64,000 nt of DNA from contig WFMF01000035.1 in assembly GCA_011033025.1 (NCBI GenBank), positions 124,001 through 188,000 of the forward strand, given 5' to 3'. The position numbers and the translations under genes are program-made. The stretch is from Beroe forskalii. Taxonomy: Eukaryota > Ctenophora > Nuda > Beroida > Beroidae. The notes under the pieces are model-generated. The model had not been told where the DNA came from and searched no databases. It saw nothing but the letters and a program-made list of their open reading frames with translations. Of this stretch, positions 1-11,146 are shown piece by piece. Positions within the stretch are counted from its first letter, which is position 1, and every line of letters starts with the position of its first letter.

Positions 1-97
1 CTGTACAGTGTACAGTACCCACTTGTTCTCTCATAAAATATTCAATTAAATATCAATCCGTATTGTACTAACAAATTCAGAGAATTGCAATCTTCAC

Positions 98-2069
98 CTT
101 TTTCTAGATATCTTAGGAACAGTATGATACAGAGGTAACACCTCATTCATACCACGATGTATCCAAGGTAAAATAACAGGGGGATCGTCACTGTCTAAAA
201 CCAGTCGTCCTACTCCCCATTTAGTTCGTATGAGGGTCGGGGTATCATTCACTTTTCCTAGATGGAATGATGATGGAATGATTTGAATCAAAGACCAAAG
301 TGATTCAAATATATAAGAAATCGGTTTACCTAAAGGGATCAATTTAGTGAGTAATTCAACTGTGTCACGTCTGTTAACAAAATAAAAATTAACGCACATT
401 TCTTCATACAGTAATTGAAGGAAATCAAACGAAATGTCTTTATCTATCATTAGACTATCACATATCATGACTCAATAAATTACTTACCTTCTACGAACAA
501 GTGAACTGGAATTTTCTTGTTCAGACTTTCTATGCAGAAATCCATGCATGGTTGATAAACACCCTCTCCTCTCTTACAGGAAACAGTTTTACCCATCGAT
601 ATAAGCAATGCTGGAATATTTTATTCAATGAACATGACATACAGTGGTATCAAGCATTACTGAGTATCTATAAAAGTGATTAGAAGCCCATTCAGTGCAA
701 CAGTACATCACATCTCAAACAAACTGTCAAATACCTTTTAAATTAGGAAATTTTCCCCCATCAAAGCAGATTTCATGTGCTCCAGGCACCCATCTGACAG
801 TATCCCATCCAAACAGCAATCTCTTCATCCTCAGTAACACTCCCCATAACAGGGGGTCATCCAGACAACTGAAAACTGGTGAATATGATACGATATTTTT
901 TAATGAGCTGATCTGTAATAATAGTTAAGACTTATGAAAATGACTATCCTTTTGTCTTTTCATATACATTACAGTAAATATGGATAACTGTAAATACTAC
1001 AGATATTAATTATTAGGTATATTTCATTTGTTTAAGGTTTATAAATCTTATGAAAATGAGTTAGATCAAATTAACTGAAAAACAGCCACCCCAAGGCCAA
1101 ATCATTATTCCCCAACTATACATCTTATATATAATTTCGTAAGAGCACGTGAATAATGTATGTCTGTGCGGGCGCACAGTTTAAATTTGAGCTTGCCAAG
1201 AGAATATCAAGGGAAACGAAGGCTAAGCTGGGTTAAGTCGCGCCGTTGCTATGGAAACAAATTTTTGCACGTGCAGATTATGATCAGTTCTCTGCGAGTG
1301 CTTTCTGATACGTTGTTGACTGCTGCATTGTAACGTTTGAAAGAACGGCCTGTTTACTGTTTTTCATTTGAATTTCAAGATCTGAAGATAGAGAACGGGT
1401 ATGGCTAGCACCATGGAGGCCTATTTCCGATAGCAACTCTTCATAAATTTGTGGCAGACGTCGATCAATTTAAATCAATGCTGAGTTGATGGTGACGGAA
1501 AATGTGAATTTAGAGCAATTTAAGATTGAACAAAATCAAAATGAATCGAATTTGGGCATAGCATATTGCGATTTTGGAATGCTGCCCTTGGCGTGAATCA
1601 ATGCTTTGATTCAACGTTCACTATGAGTACGATACTCGGTTTTTATTATCTTAACATTAAACTTCATCATACAAAACTTGCACGGACAAGCATTACTAAA
1701 AGAAACCAATGCATAATGGTAAATTTTGCTCCTTCATAAACTTTTTGAGAGCTTATTATTTAGCAGGCCCAACGGGCATTTCTAGTGGTATAATAAAGGA
1801 ATTATTGAATACTTTTTTACAAATTAACAATACAGTTTTGTATACCTATACCTCATATGGTTTGAGACAGTGATGACACTTCTATTCCTATTCTCATCAA
1901 ACAAGTGATCTAATTGATACTGAAAGGGAGAAACAGATACATCATGGAAGCAATTGAAGAACAGTTTACTAGCCAAACCAGTGGTCATTACAAAGAGCTG
2001 ACTTCCACGTTTCCATAGTTTGAAATTGTTGTGATATAGTGCAACAGGTATGGCTTGAAATTTATCCAT
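98..2069 (-). CDS. TAZ: Tafazzin, cardiolipin-remodelling acyltransferase (3' end beyond window)
   Basis: Tafazzin is the mitochondrial transacylase that remodels cardiolipin. I read four exons on the minus strand: 1852-2069, 735-868, 488-568 and 98-257, all with GT-AG borders and matching phases. Exon 1 starts at the ATG at 2069 and ends in TVSNHM; the split codon then gives S, followed by CLDDPLLWG, so the joined HxxxxD acyltransferase motif is NHMSCLD. Exon 2 carries VPGAHEICF, exon 3 GEGVYQPCMDF ending in VHLFVE, and exon 4 GKV followed by RTKWGVGRL and GMNEVLP, all in family order. The C-terminal exons lie left of position 1; the short read-through after the exon 4 donor at 97 is intronic. 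The N-terminus diverges from vertebrate tafazzins and an upstream exon is possible. It lies about 360 bases downstream of TFIIF-alpha on the same strand. Confidence 0.9.
1245..1258. promoter_or_regulatory. RFX X-box-like site in tafazzin intron 1
   Basis: GTTGCTATGGAAAC differs by one base from the palindromic RFX X-box consensus (GTTGCCATGGAAAC). It sits in intron 1 of tafazzin, with CACGTG E-boxes nearby (about 1147 and 1268) in a locally CpG-richer stretch (about 1140-1290). It may be an internal or bidirectional promoter; I see no convincing downstream ORF on the plus strand. Confidence 0.45.
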
Positions 2070-2430
2070 TTAGCTTCATCAAGTTTAGTATTGATTTCCT
2101 CATCATTAAATCATTATACCCTGGGCTGTTCAATAAAGTTAACAGATTAGCAAATGCAAATTTGAAACAGTAAAGTTTCTTCACAGTTTAATATTCAAAA
2201 TTATAGTTTGAAGAGTGCATACTTGCATATTGCATAAATGCAGTCTATGATGTTTCAAATAAATCTAAAATTCATGAAATTTTTTGCTATAGTGAAGCAT
2301 GTTGTACTATATATCAATAGAATTAAATAAACTTGAACATAAGTACAGTCAATGAATATCATAATATAAAAATTGAATTATTAAAACAATTAATATTTTG
2401 CAAACAATTTATCTGAAATGAAAATTATTA

Positions 2431-3756
2431 TCACTCCTTATATAAGTTTTTGTATTCATCCTTTAGAACAAAATAGTTCTTTCCATCTTTCATGAATTGC
2501 TTGGCTATCTTCTTAAGAATGCTGCTAAGTTTATACACCATTTCCTGTTTGCTGAGACCAGATTTTTTACTCTTAAACTTGGCTATGAGCTCTTTTGTGC
2601 TTATAGGTTTCCTTGCAAGATATCTCCAGACGTTCTCTTCAGTGAGACTTGATCCTTCTGATTTATCCATCTTCTGCTTTTTAGATGGAGGTTCCTTACC
2701 ATTTGTTGCTGGTGTAGCAGCTCGTTCAACCTTAGGTTCTTTACTGCTAGCATTTGCTTTATTTTTCAACATCAGTGCTTTGAACTCCTCACTATTTTCA
2801 TCAACATCACTACCACTTTCATCTTCTCCTTGCTCAAGTAAAAGCTTCTTCATTTCAGAATTTTCCTCCTCATCTTCATTATCACTCTCCTGGAAAATTT
2901 GACCATCTTCCTTGAGAGCAGTTTCACTTTTCTTGATGGTATCTGGTTTTTCAGAATCAATATCAATTGAATCATCTGATTCTGATTCAGAAATATAGTC
3001 AACTTCAGTTGATGCAGCTGCATCATAATTGTCTTCATCATCTTTTTCCTTATTCAATTCTTGCTCATCTTTTTCTTTGGACTTAGCAAACTTTTTTAAT
3101 TTCTTCTTTCTTTTCTTTGAAGCATCTTCATCAACATCTTCATTAGCATCATCTGAGTCACCTAATAAATCTTCAGCATCATGTACTTTCAATTGAGCAT
3201 TTTCATATTCGTTTTGAGACCCAAGGTTAATATTCAACCTCTTTTGCAGCATTAAATTGTAGTGGTTCTGGGTTTTATTTCTCCTCAGAAATTCTTCCTC
3301 AGCTTCTTCCTCAGTCAATGTAGTGTAGTTAATCTTAGGGGTAAATGTAACCCAGTCTTCAATAGGAAATGCCTCATATACACCAGGCTGTGCTTCTCTC
3401 ATGATAATATAACTTGAGTTTGCAGTTATACCACCTTCTTTTCTACCAACATATGTTTTATCATTAGCATCCTTTAACTCCCATGGACACTGTTCTTCAG
3501 TGATAGCTTTTACTTTATATTTGTGGGCCAGTCGTGCTTGCTTACTTTTCCAACCATACTCACTACCTTCACCTTCAAGATTCACTTCTTGGTTGACATG
3601 TTTCTCATCAACAATTCGGGTCATAGAAACATTATCAGAAAGAATCTCATCTAACTTGATATTTGTGGGTGTGTTGAATCTTAATATGTGGTGCTTTCTA
3701 CCACTGGTGTCACCTTTGATGACTTTAACAGGTTTTTGAGGAAGCTGCAAAGACAT
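2431..3756 (-). CDS. GTF2F1: TFIIF alpha subunit (RAP74), intronless coding region
   Basis: This is the large subunit of general transcription factor TFIIF, which pairs with RAP30 and escorts RNA polymerase II. From the chosen start it is about 441 residues, somewhat shorter than the human protein. The N-terminal third is the RAP30-dimerisation region: GRKHHILRFN, a QCPW stretch, KEGGITANSSYIIM, YEAFPIEDWVTFTP and LTEEEAEEEFLRRNK all follow family order. The middle is a long acidic/lysine-rich low-complexity linker. The last 70 residues are the winged helix (LTEENVWRYLARKPIST, KKSGLSKQEMV, KNYFVLKDEY). I place the start at the ATG at 3756 (MSLQLPQ) because the bases just upstream (ATTTCAG then TCCT) look like a 3' splice site of a 5'UTR intron. 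The frame stays open to about 3855 without an equally convincing start. No intron interrupts the coding part. Confidence 0.93.
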   Translation of the reverse strand: MSLQLPQKPVKVIKGDTSGRKHHILRFNTPTNIKLDEILSDNVSMTRIVDEKHVNQEVNLEGEGSEYGWKSKQARLAHKYKVKAITEEQCPWELKDANDKTYVGRKEGGITANSSYIIMREAQPGVYEAFPIEDWVTFTPKINYTTLTEEEAEEEFLRRNKTQNHYNLMLQKRLNINLGSQNEYENAQLKVHDAEDLLGDSDDANEDVDEDASKKRKKKLKKFAKSKEKDEQELNKEKDDEDNYDAAASTEVDYISESESDDSIDIDSEKPDTIKKSETALKEDGQIFQESDNEDEEENSEMKKLLLEQGEDESGSDVDENSEEFKALMLKNKANASSKEPKVERAATPATNGKEPPSKKQKMDKSEGSSLTEENVWRYLARKPISTKELIAKFKSKKSGLSKQEMVYKLSSILKKIAKQFMKDGKNYFVLKDEYKNLYKE

Positions 3757-4430
3757 AGGACTGAAATCACGATAATTGACTGGACAGTTGTCACATTTAC
3801 CCATCAAATCAAACCATAACACATTCCCCTCAAACAATAAGACAAATAAATGGTTTTAAGTGAAATAGGATACTTTAAAACAGCAATGAGCACAGTTAAA
3901 CAGTGAAGTGTCAATACAAGTATACACTAGATTTTTGAATTTCATTGCTCATGGTTTGAACAGAGGAATTACCAATACCAAAACACCAATATTAGAAAAA
4001 GGACTTCAAATCAAAGCTACTTCACACTGCAAGTTTTGAGCCAAAACATTACTTCTCGCTTTCAAAAAACCTCCATTTGGTGATCAGCACCATGTAAATA
4101 AGAGGAAAAAAGTAAAAAATATAGTATTGTAACCCAAGCCTACACAGCCACACGGTTCACTCAGTCGAGTGCACAGAAAACTGTGCATGATGGTTGAATG
4201 AGGAGCTGCCCATTGCAGCGAAGTTTCTGGCCAATAAAGTATGGATTCAGGATTACACTTCTTTAACCGTCACTGGCTTGAACTCCTCGATTCCTGTCAT
4301 TGGACGTACGTCTGTTGGAATAGAAGTAAGCCCCAGAAATAAATCCTCAAGAAACGCACCTCACAACATGAAGTATGAACACTGAACAGGGTTATTCGTG
4401 GTTAGCAATCGTCTCTCAAAAATGTGCGCG
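3757..4430. other. Intergenic spacer upstream of TFIIF-alpha
   Basis: AT-rich spacer with no supported gene. It should hold the TFIIF-alpha promoter and probably a 5'UTR exon, neither of which I can place. The duplicated 21-bp minisatellite begins on its right side. Confidence 0.5.
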
Positions 4431-4499
4431 TCTTTCAGGAGAGTGCTTAATGCCAGACGTTGCCTGGCCCCCTGCGATGCGCCCCTTACTTTAGAAAAA

Positions 4500-6125
4500 T
4501 ATGGAGCAAGCAAGAGTGCGAACGCATCTCTCAAAAGTGCGCGCGCATCTCTCAAGATCAAGAGTGCGCGCATCTCTTTAGAGTGCGCGCGCATCTTCTT
4601 AAGAGTGCGCGCGCATCTTTCAAGAGTGCGCGCACATCTCTCAATAGCTGTGCGCGCACATCTCTCAATAGTGCGCGCGCATCTCTCAATAGTGCGTGCG
4701 CATCTTTCAAGAGTGCGTGTATCTCTCAAGAGTGCGCGCGCATCTCTAATAAGTGCGCGCTTATCTCTCAAGAGTGCGCGCGCATCTCTAAAAAGTGCGC
4801 GCTTATCTCTTAAGAGTGCGCGCGCATCTCTAAAAAGTGCGCGCTTATCTCTTAAGAGTGCGCGCGCATGTCTAAAAAGTGCGCGCGCATCTCTCAAGAG
4901 TGCGCGCGCATCTCTCATGAAGATTGTGCGCGCATCTCTCAAGAGTGCGCGCGCATCTCTCATGAAGATTGTGCGCGCATCTCTCAAGATTGTGCGCGCA
5001 TCTCTCAAGAGTGCGCGCGCATCTCTCAAGAGTGCGCGCGCATCTCCCAAGAGTGCACGCGCATCCCTAAAAGTGCGCGCGCATCTCTCAAGAGTGCGCG
5101 GCATCTCTCAAGAGTGCGCGCATCTCTCAAGAGTGCGCACGCATCTCTCAAGAGTGCGCGCGCATCTCTCAAGAGAGCGCGCGCATCTCTCAAGAGAGCG
5201 CGCATCTCTCAAGAGCGCGCGCATCTCTCAAGAGCGCGCATCTCAGAAAGAGCGCGCATCTCTCAAGAGAGCGCGCGCATCTCTCAAGAGAGCGCGCGCA
5301 TCTCTCAAGAGAGCGCGCGCATCTCTCAAGAGAGCGCGCGCATCTCTCAAGAGAGCGCGCGCATCTCTCAAGAGAGCGCGCGCATCTCCAAGAGCGCGTG
5401 CGCATCTCTCAAGAGCGCGCGCATCTCCAAGAGCGCGCGCGCATCTCTCAAGAGCGCGCGCGCATCTCTCAAGAGCGCGCGCGCATCTCTCAAGAGAGCG
5501 CGCGCATCTCTCAAGAGAGCGCGCGCATCTCTCAAGAGAGCGCGCGCATCTCTCAAGAGTGCGCGCTCATCTCTCAAGAGTGCGCGCTCATCTCTCAAAA
5601 GTGCGCGCGCACTCTTGAGAGATGCGCACGCATCTCTCAGGAGTTCGCGCGCATCTCTCAGGAGTGCGCGCGCATCTCTCAAGAAAGCGCGCGCATCTCT
5701 CAAGAGTGCAAGCGCATCATTCAAGAAAGCGGGCGCATCTCTCAAGAGTGCAAGCGCATCACTCAAGAGTGCACGCGCATCTCTCAAGAGTGCACGCAAA
5801 TCCCTCAAAATTGCGTGCTTCTCTCTCAAGAGCTAGAGTGCGCGAACCTTTCTCAAGAGTGCGTGCACCTCTTTCGAGAAGGCGTGCACCTCTCTCGAGA
5901 GTGCGTGCACCTCTTTCGAGAGTGCGTAAACCTCTCTCAAGTGTGCGTAAACCTCTCTCAAGAGTGTGTGCACTGCACCTTTCTCAAGAGTGCGTGCACC
6001 TCTCTCAAGAGTGCGTGTACCTCTCTCAAGAGTGCGTACACCACTCTCAAGATTGCACGTGCGTCTCTTAATATTGCACGTGCGTTCTCAAAAGTGCGCG
6101 GGCATCCCTTAAGATTGCGCGTGCA
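4500..6125. repeat. 21-bp CG-rich minisatellite, about 75 units
   Basis: Imperfect tandem repeat with unit AGTGCGCGCGCATCTCTCAAG and 19-21 bp variants. The GCGCGC core is an alternating purine-pyrimidine, CpG-dense, Z-DNA-prone block recurring every two helical turns. Because 21 is a multiple of three and the unit has no stop codon, long heptad ORFs appear in several frames on both strands (SARASLK, ECARISQ and VRAHLSR on plus; RDARALL on minus). I treat these as repeat artefacts. The right end drifts to GTGCACCTCTCTCAAGA-type units from about 5840. Confidence 0.95.
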
Positions 6126-6480
6126 CAAGTGAAGGAGTGAAGAAATAAACAAGTGATGAAGTAAAGAAGTGAAGAAGTTATAAGGAAGTGAAAAAGTGAA
6201 GAAGTGGAAAAGTGAAGAATTGAAGAAGTGAAGAATTGAAGAAGTGAAGAATTGAAGAAGTGAGAAACTGAAGAAGTGAAGATATGAAAAAGTGAGAAAT
6301 GAAAAAGTGATTCTTTGCTTCTTTACTTCTTCACTTCACTTCTTCGCTTCTCCACTTCTTTCCTTTTCACTTTTTCAATTATTCACTTGTTTACTTCTCC
6401 ACTTTTTCACTTCTTCACTTTTCAAACATCTCCACTTCTTCACTTTTCAAACATCTTCACTTCTTCGCTTCTTCACTCAT
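6125..6480. repeat. GAAGTGAAGAA / TTCTTCACTT low-complexity tract
   Basis: Purine-rich GTGAAGAAGTGAAGAA repeat to about 6305, then its pyrimidine complement to about 6480, forming an imperfect inverted repeat. It is the counterpart of 24055-24830 in the second copy. Purine-pyrimidine strand asymmetry with mirror symmetry makes it prone to triplex and hairpin formation. Confidence 0.85.
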
Positions 6481-7396
6481 GAAGGAGTTTTGCCCATACA
6501 TAAATTGTGTGTATGATGTATTGACTCTTGACGTCATATCATTATCATATTACTTTAAGCTGTTTCCTTGAATTGATAGCACTTAACTTCCTGCTACACA
6601 TTTGTAACTTTGGTAAAATAGAATCACGTCACTTTGCCATTGTGGAGACATCTGAATGACATCGTAGTATTCATGGTTTGACGATGGTTACTTTTTCTAA
6701 AGGAATTAACATGGAGTACCTATATCTCTTAATGAGTAAAAATAAGACAGGCGAAGTTGAACACGGCAAAAATCAAGATCATATTTCGTTTCACTAGTCA
6801 TTATTAATATCAGCTGCAAGCAAAATTTAAATATATATATCCTCAATTTCTTATCAACAGTTTAGGTCGTATTAAACATGAAGAATTGAATTTCAAAAAT
6901 GGGATTATTAAATTAGATTATAAAGCATGAATTACCTACTTTTAAAATGCACAAGTGTCTTTGCACGATCAGAAAAGTGCTAAAACCGCAGGTGGTTTTG
7001 TTGTTTCTCTTCTCTCATTTCTTTTTTGCTAATTGTATTGCCAATAATATTCAGAAGCAACACTTTTCACGGAATTTTGAAAGCCGTGTGCAAAAAAGGA
7101 AAACTCTAAAAGCCGAAAAATGGTTGGTATAGCGATTATAAACGATTAATTATTGATGATTTACTTAAAATAGTCTCATGCTATCATATAGATCCCCATC
7201 CATGCGATTCTTTTATAGCTCAAGTCATAATATCAGATGATCCCACAACAATCTCAAGAGAAATAAATTCAGCTTGTCTGAATTACTGTTGCAACACTTC
7301 AGCTAATTCAGACAAGCTGAAATCATGATTTCTGATAATATCAGTCAATTGATTTTTCTGCAAACCACTTAAACTAAATCTCCTCCCCTACTCTAG

Positions 7397-10300
7397 AACC
7401 GCCTGTCCAACCTCAAAGCCAATGAAAGCATTGACAACGATCTGAGCTTGAGTGCAGCGGAAGATTGTGGCTTGGAGTCCGAGAGATCTTACGAATCAAT
7501 ACCGATAATATCAGGTAATATGCCCCATAAGCATGGCTTTTGGTTATTTTCAAACACAAGGAAATATTTGTATAGTTCAACTTCCGTTAAAATTTAATGC
7601 TGTTGTAAATAGGTTGCGATACGTTGTAAAAGGCCACGGTTATAACTTTGCAAACTATGAAAAACTTCTCATGCTCAGCAAAGAGTGGAGTGCCCACAGG
7701 ACGTCTTGGGATGGTCGGTGCAGCTCTGTTTATCGTGGGAGAAATGACCGGATCTGGAATCTTAGGTGAGACATGCTTCATACCTTCTACAATAAGCACT
7801 TTATGAATATGATAGAATTCCACTGTGATATATTGGAGCGGAGAGCAGACCTCAGGAAGTTTCACCTTACGACATATCGCCTCGTAATACCTCAAAAAAG
7901 TTAGGGTTTGTGTGATATTTAGGGTGAGGACTGAGAGATGAGGTGTCGTGAGAGGTGAAATTTTGTGTTGTGTTAAGTCGGGCTCTCAACCTTCTACTGG
8001 ACACTTAACGTGTTTTCTAACTTAACGTGACATACTACGAACATGTTTCACCTAACCAGGTGCTAACGCCGATCGTTACTTAGAGTAACGAACGCGTTTC
8101 AGGTGTTCCTCAAGCAATATCGTACTCTGGGTTCAGCGGCATAGGTCTGATGGTGCTCTGTGTGTGCGTGGCCAGCTACACTGGACTGGTACTAAGCAGG
8201 AACTGGATGCATGTCAGAGACCAGTGAGTACCTTATCGGACTAATTATCAAGGAATAATTACGCCGAGCACCTCAGCGTGAATATTAAAAAGTTATATCT
8301 GTGATACTATATAGTCCGTGATTTTCAGGTGCTTGAAAATTAACCCATTAACGACGAGATATGTCCGATAGGGTATATTAAAGTACTAAAGTACTACGAG
8401 GTTACACATGGCAAAGTGGTGATCCTATCATATACCATACTTTAATGATTGCATAAATGAGGTTGCTACAAGAAGGGGTATAATCAATAACCATCATTTG
8501 ATTCAAATAGTGGACAGCTGCCAGATCTGTAACCGGAAGTGGTAGCATAAGAACTGAGCTCTTAAGAATAACTAAAAGTTTGACAATTTGGTCCCATTTA
8601 AAAGCACAGCAGCTGGGGCATATAGTTACTTAAGTTTCGATTATTGATTTCCTAATACCATTATAGTGACTGCTCAACGTTCATAAAATAGCTTATCCCC
8701 TATCGATCAAAATCAGATGACAGTTTTCTTAGATAAATATCGATGGTTGTTTGATAAACATTGAACCCTAAACTGCTTCCCAGAGACTTGACAAGAACTG
8801 TCACAACTGAAGCTCCATTCAATTTCATAAGTTACTGAAGTCATTTCACCTCTAGTTCATGAACGAATTAAGGTATCAATAAGAAACAGTGTAAGATTTT
8901 ATCTTTTTATCATGAAAGAACATCTCAGGTACCCACACTGCAGCAAGCCTTATCAGAGGATTGGTTACACAGCGTTTGGTCAAGGAGGGGAGATTGCAGT
9001 TCAGATAAGATGACTTCTAATTTCCAAGTATTGCTAGCCAACCTGTCCGCTACCAGGTTGGAAGAGTGGATCCATGCCACTAAACAGACCATGAGTAACC
9101 GACCACTATAGAAATAAATCAAAATTTGTGCTCCAAGTCCGTATAAACCACTGGATTTTACCACCATGATTATTGAATAGTCGTTTATCTTCTCAGATAT
9201 GTGCCACAGTTACTCTGATTGGGGGCTGTTGTGCATACATCCTGATAGCAGCACAGAGTTTGGCCAGGTTTCTTTACTTGGAGAGTCCGATGTCATTCAT
9301 ACATTCCCAGACCGGGATCTTTCCCCCAGTGCTTCGAGTCCCAACTTGTTTCACTGTTTTTACTTTTAGTTATTCACAGACCTATGCACTTTTTGAATTC
9401 CTATTTCACAGTGACATGATTTCAGGAGACGGGAACTGACGTAGTCGAATATCGGTCGTGCGTAGCCATAATGGCAGTTGTCTTCCTTCTAGTCCTCATA
9501 TTTGGTATGCCATTCATGATTTCAATGATTTCACCAGGCTAGATAAGAATTAGTTCTTCATTGACAATGACCTTGATTTATCTAAATCAGCACAATGTAC
9601 TAATGTACTTCTACTCTTCTCTTTTCTCAAAGACTTCTGTTTTCAGGGGCTGGTAAGGAGTCTCTGATTGTAGCTATCATAGCTACAGTCCTTTCCATTA
9701 TCTTCACTATCATCATATTCTGTGGTATCATTATGACAGGGAAGCCTGACAACTTCCAACCTTACCACGTGACACCTCCCGGTGTTTTCTAAAAGTAGAA
9801 ACATAACACATGATCGTTAAACAAATCTTATAAACTTGGGAAATCATACCAGAGTACCAGCAAAACCTTCAATTCAACCGCCTTCAACTCACGTGACACC
9901 TAAATCGTGGTTTTTGAGTTTTGGGAAGTTTCTCTTTGCCTTTGGAGGACATTCAGCATTCCCAAACTTCCAAAAAGAAATGAAGAATCCAAGGAACTTT
10001 CCTGGATCTATTTTGATAGCTTTCGTGATCAAGTTGGTTCTTTACATACCTCTTGGTGTCGTTGGAATGCTGTTCTTTGGGGATATGCTTCATGCCAATA
10101 TTCTGAATAACATCAGCGGGGATCTTCAAGCTAATCGAAGTTCCAAAAGGAGCCCAAATTGAGATCTAGGTGGTGAAATTTCACTGAATTGTGTTGTTAT
10201 GATCTCACTTAAATGTTTTCATCCTCTAATACCATGTAAAATGTAAATAGCTTTACATTATAGTCTTTAGACTCTCGGAATACCAAAGAACCTATTTCAG

Positions 10301-10414
10301 CTATCAACGTGTCTGTGCTGTTGCTGGTTGCAGTCCAAGCGATCATGTCAGCCACCATTCTTGGGAACCCAGTGGTAGTTATGATTGAGGGAGCAGTCAA
10401 CACACCACCCGACA
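7397..10414 (+). pseudogene. Aa_trans amino-acid transporter, truncated copy 1
   Basis: Exons of an SLC32/36-type amino-acid/proton transporter (Aa_trans family, multi-pass membrane protein). They are: 7397-7514 (cytosolic N-terminal segment), 7679-7765 (GMVGAALFIVGEMTGSGIL, TM1), 8103-8223 (GVPQAISYSG to RDQ), 8929-9004 (YPHCSKPYQRIGYTAFG), a 9197-onward exon (TVTLIGGCCAYILIAAQ), 9426-9504 (CVAIMAVVFLLVLIFG), 9647-9768, 9893-10130 (FAFGGHSAFPNFQKEM, a family hallmark) and 10301-10414. The last exons are missing because the duplication ends at 11148. Lesions: the donor after 9004 reads ATAAGA where copy 2 has GTATGA, the acceptor before 9893 reads CAC instead of CAG, the donor at 10131 is CTAATC, and a GTGAGC donor present in copy 2 near 30258 is deleted near 9343. 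The first coding exon upstream of 7397 was not found. I call it a degraded duplicate unless the splice lesions prove to be assembly errors. Confidence 0.75.
8562..8565. other. Empty TTAA target site of the 1.9-kb insertion in copy 2
   Basis: Copy 1 reads GAGCTCTTAAGAATAAC across this point. Copy 2 has the same flanks with 1923 bases plus one extra TTAA between them (27516-29446). This is the pre-insertion allele in paralogous form. Confidence 0.85.
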
Positions 10415-10593
10415 GTAAGTTCATTTTACATCTTAACAATGAATTTCTTATCATGCCACATACTCACATAAATCAGACATAGCTGGTAACCAGATTTCTT
10501 GTTGCCATACAGTTGGCTATAACAAGCATACAGATTTTTCAGTTATGTGACGTTTCAGCTATAGGATTTTAAAAACTATCATCTAGATTCTGG

Positions 10594-10728
10594 AATTACC
10601 AACCCAATAATTATCACCATGGAGTTAAATTTCCAATAACGATGAAACTTCAGGGCTACTGGAATTACCAACCCAATAATTATCACCAGAGTTAAATTTC
10701 CAATAACGATGTGAAACTTCAGGGCTAA
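10594..10728. repeat. About 65-70 bp direct repeat, two units
   Basis: Two adjacent near-identical units beginning TGGAATTACCAACCCAATAA. The same pair occurs at about 32760-32905 in copy 2, so this small duplication predates the segmental one. Confidence 0.85.
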
Positions 10729-10808
10729 TTAGTTGGAAGCGCGTTCTGGTAAGATTCTGTAGTGTCCTTGGGTTTCATCATCTGTAGTATACCAAGGTAA
10801 ATTGCAAA

Positions 10809-11014
10809 TGGCCGACTGGAACCTATCAGGTACTGATCAGCGATACCACCGATCATCGCCGATAAAAATGGACCTTCTTCTATTGGCGGTCAGGTGGTAT
10901 CGGTGCCGATCTGCCACGATCGCCGTCGGCGAATTGCTCAAATTCCATCGGCGGTCATCAGCACCGATCACTCATGACTGGCGCTGATAATTGATGAGCG
11001 CCGAGTCGGCGATT
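10809..11014. repeat. CGCCGAT-rich palindromic element (MITE-like)
   Basis: About 205 bases bounded by GGCCGACTGG and GCCGAGTCGGC, with many internal inverted CGCCGAT/ATCGGCG pairs. It is also present in copy 2 (about 32989-33200), with small differences in the loop. It resembles in style the element at 37400-37746. No coding capacity. Confidence 0.6.
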
Positions 11015-11146
11015 TTCAATGTTCATTTGTCAATTTTTCGTGATCCTAACTTACAATTCACTTTAACGTACAATTTACTGTCAAAGTTTTCAAGAAATGT
11101 TATTGTTCAACATAAGGATGTTCTTTCCATCGACTTAATTGTCTGC

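Noticed and set aside
4398-6132. Long ORFs (up to 406 residues) of SR/RA-rich heptads on both strands
   Set aside because: They follow from a stop-free 21-bp repeat unit; several frames on both strands are equally open, with no start context, domain or splice evidence favouring any.
8929-9004. AT-AC (U12) intron to explain the ATAAGA donor of copy 1
   Set aside because: The sequence lacks the ATATCCTT donor of U12 introns, and copy 2 has an ordinary GT donor at the same place.
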